DNA from: a virus
Direction: 5' to 3' (one strand)
DNA: 33,245 bases
Virus record (IMG/VR): IMGVR_UViG_3300032053_008780
Coordinates: 1-33,245 of that record
Positions 32,515 to 33,245 of the stretch are shown here, in pieces. The notes under the pieces were generated by a model. That model searched no databases. It had not been told where the DNA came from and saw nothing but the letters and a program-made list of their open reading frames with translations. The position numbers and the translations under genes are program-made. Positions within the stretch are counted from its first letter, which is position 1. Each line of letters starts with the position of its first letter.

Positions 32515-33245
32515 TTAAATTTTCCTCATAAAAAAAGAAAGAATATTGTGTAGATTTGTATGCTCTAACTTATTTTCTTCTAACCCAGGAACATATTCAA
32601 TTTGATTTCCAATTAATTCTAGCCCATATTGAACACAAGGATTTAGAACATCTTTTTGAAGATCTTGTCTGTCATAAATATGCCATTTATTATTTCCTGC
32701 TCGTAAATGCGGATGATAATTCCGTACTTGATTCACATCAGTTGTAAAAAATAATAAACCATTAGATTTAATAACACGAGCAATTTCTTTTATAAGATTA
32801 GTTTCTTCGTGATGAGGAAGATGTTCTAAAACAGAAATACACGTTACAACATCAAAAGATGATGTGTCTGCATTAATGTGATACCCCAAATCATTCCAAG
32901 CATCACTAATAGATCTTTCATAATGCTCAATAGGAATAAATGTTACTGGAGGAAAAACTGAATGTTTCATAAAAAAATCTTGATATTCTGGAAATTCATA
33001 AACCGATATATCAATTCCTAAAGAAGCCAAATAAAAAGGCAAAGTAGAACTCGCAGATCCTATATCAAGCCACTTAATATCTTTTAAATTTTTATCTTTA
33101 AGGAATTTTAATAAATTCCCTATTCCCCAACCGTATTCCCATTCTCTACAGCGTAAACCACACACTACCGAAGAATCAAATAAACGCATTTGTTCTACTG
33201 TTTCTTTAATAACACCAGGTTCGTTTACTTCATCTTGTCTTAATA
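32515..33245 (-). CDS. SAM-dependent methyltransferase, 5' end cut by window edge
   Basis: WLDIGSASSTLPFYLASLG near residue 40 is the SAM-binding motif; VVTCISVLEHLPHHEE near 114 and IKSNGLLFFTTDV near 140 are later class I motifs. The frame stays open past the ATG at 33189 to the right edge (18 more codons), and no ribosome site precedes that ATG, so the true start is probably outside the window. It is probably part of the sugar cassette and may methylate a sugar or glycan. Confidence 0.75.
   Translation of the reverse strand, partial: LRQDEVNEPGVIKETVEQMRLFDSSVVCGLRCREWEYGWGIGNLLKFLKDKNLKDIKWLDIGSASSTLPFYLASLGIDISVYEFPEYQDFFMKHSVFPPVTFIPIEHYERSISDAWNDLGYHINADTSSFDVVTCISVLEHLPHHEETNLIKEIARVIKSNGLLFFTTDVNQVRNYHPHLRAGNNKWHIYDRQDLQKDVLNPCVQYGLELIGNQIEYVPGLEENKLEHTNLHNILSFFMRKI

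Overview
The window is a gene-dense, AT-rich segment of a large tailed bacteriophage genome (Caudoviricetes-like), using the standard bacterial code. The evidence is tail-fibre proteins with GLxDDDH motifs, a DnaE-type replicase, a primase-helicase, PhoH, a peptidoglycan amidase, phage-type PD-(D/E)XK nucleases, and head-to-tail genes with ATGA or TAATG junctions. Several genes for heptose and other surface sugars suggest a Gram-negative host, but the host cannot be named from the sequence. No tRNA, rRNA, CRISPR array, insertion sequence or integrase was seen, and no gene-free stretch exceeds about 130 bases.

Layout. (1) Bases 1-3642, plus strand: two tail-fibre-like proteins that share a duplicated C-terminal region; the first is cut by the left edge. 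(2) 3710-13283, mostly plus strand: replication and nucleotide functions. A DnaE replicase is split into a PHP-domain gene and a palm-to-OB gene, with three small genes between them. A second phosphoesterase, PhoH, a Gp88-like cysteine protein and several small hypotheticals follow. One small DUF2061-like membrane gene lies on the minus strand in this block. (3) 13147-18576, minus strand: a coupled set of VSR-like nuclease, amidase endolysin, homing-type nuclease and possible sigma factor, then zinc-ribbon proteins, an eroded Cas4/RecB-like protein and a membrane-anchored protein. (4) 18707-23880, plus strand: small membrane and coiled-coil proteins, an intact Cas4-like Fe-S nuclease, a possible AbrB-like protein, a primase-helicase and a KdsC-like HAD phosphatase. 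(5) 23861 to the right edge, minus strand: a sugar cassette with a DUF2061-like protein, GmhA-like isomerase, nucleotidyltransferase-kinase fusion, epimerase, B12-type radical SAM enzyme, two methyltransferases (one cut by the edge), two GT9-like transferases, a GMD-like dehydratase and a GT2 transferase.

Putative promoters sit at block boundaries. Several share a TTGC-type -35 and a 17-18 base spacer, and a divergent pair lies at 18612-18676. The most notable features are the split replicase whose PHP half keeps all nine metal-ligand positions, a heptose kinase/nucleotidyltransferase whose domains are in the reverse order to bacterial HldE, and a set of genes that could together make a nucleotide-activated heptose.
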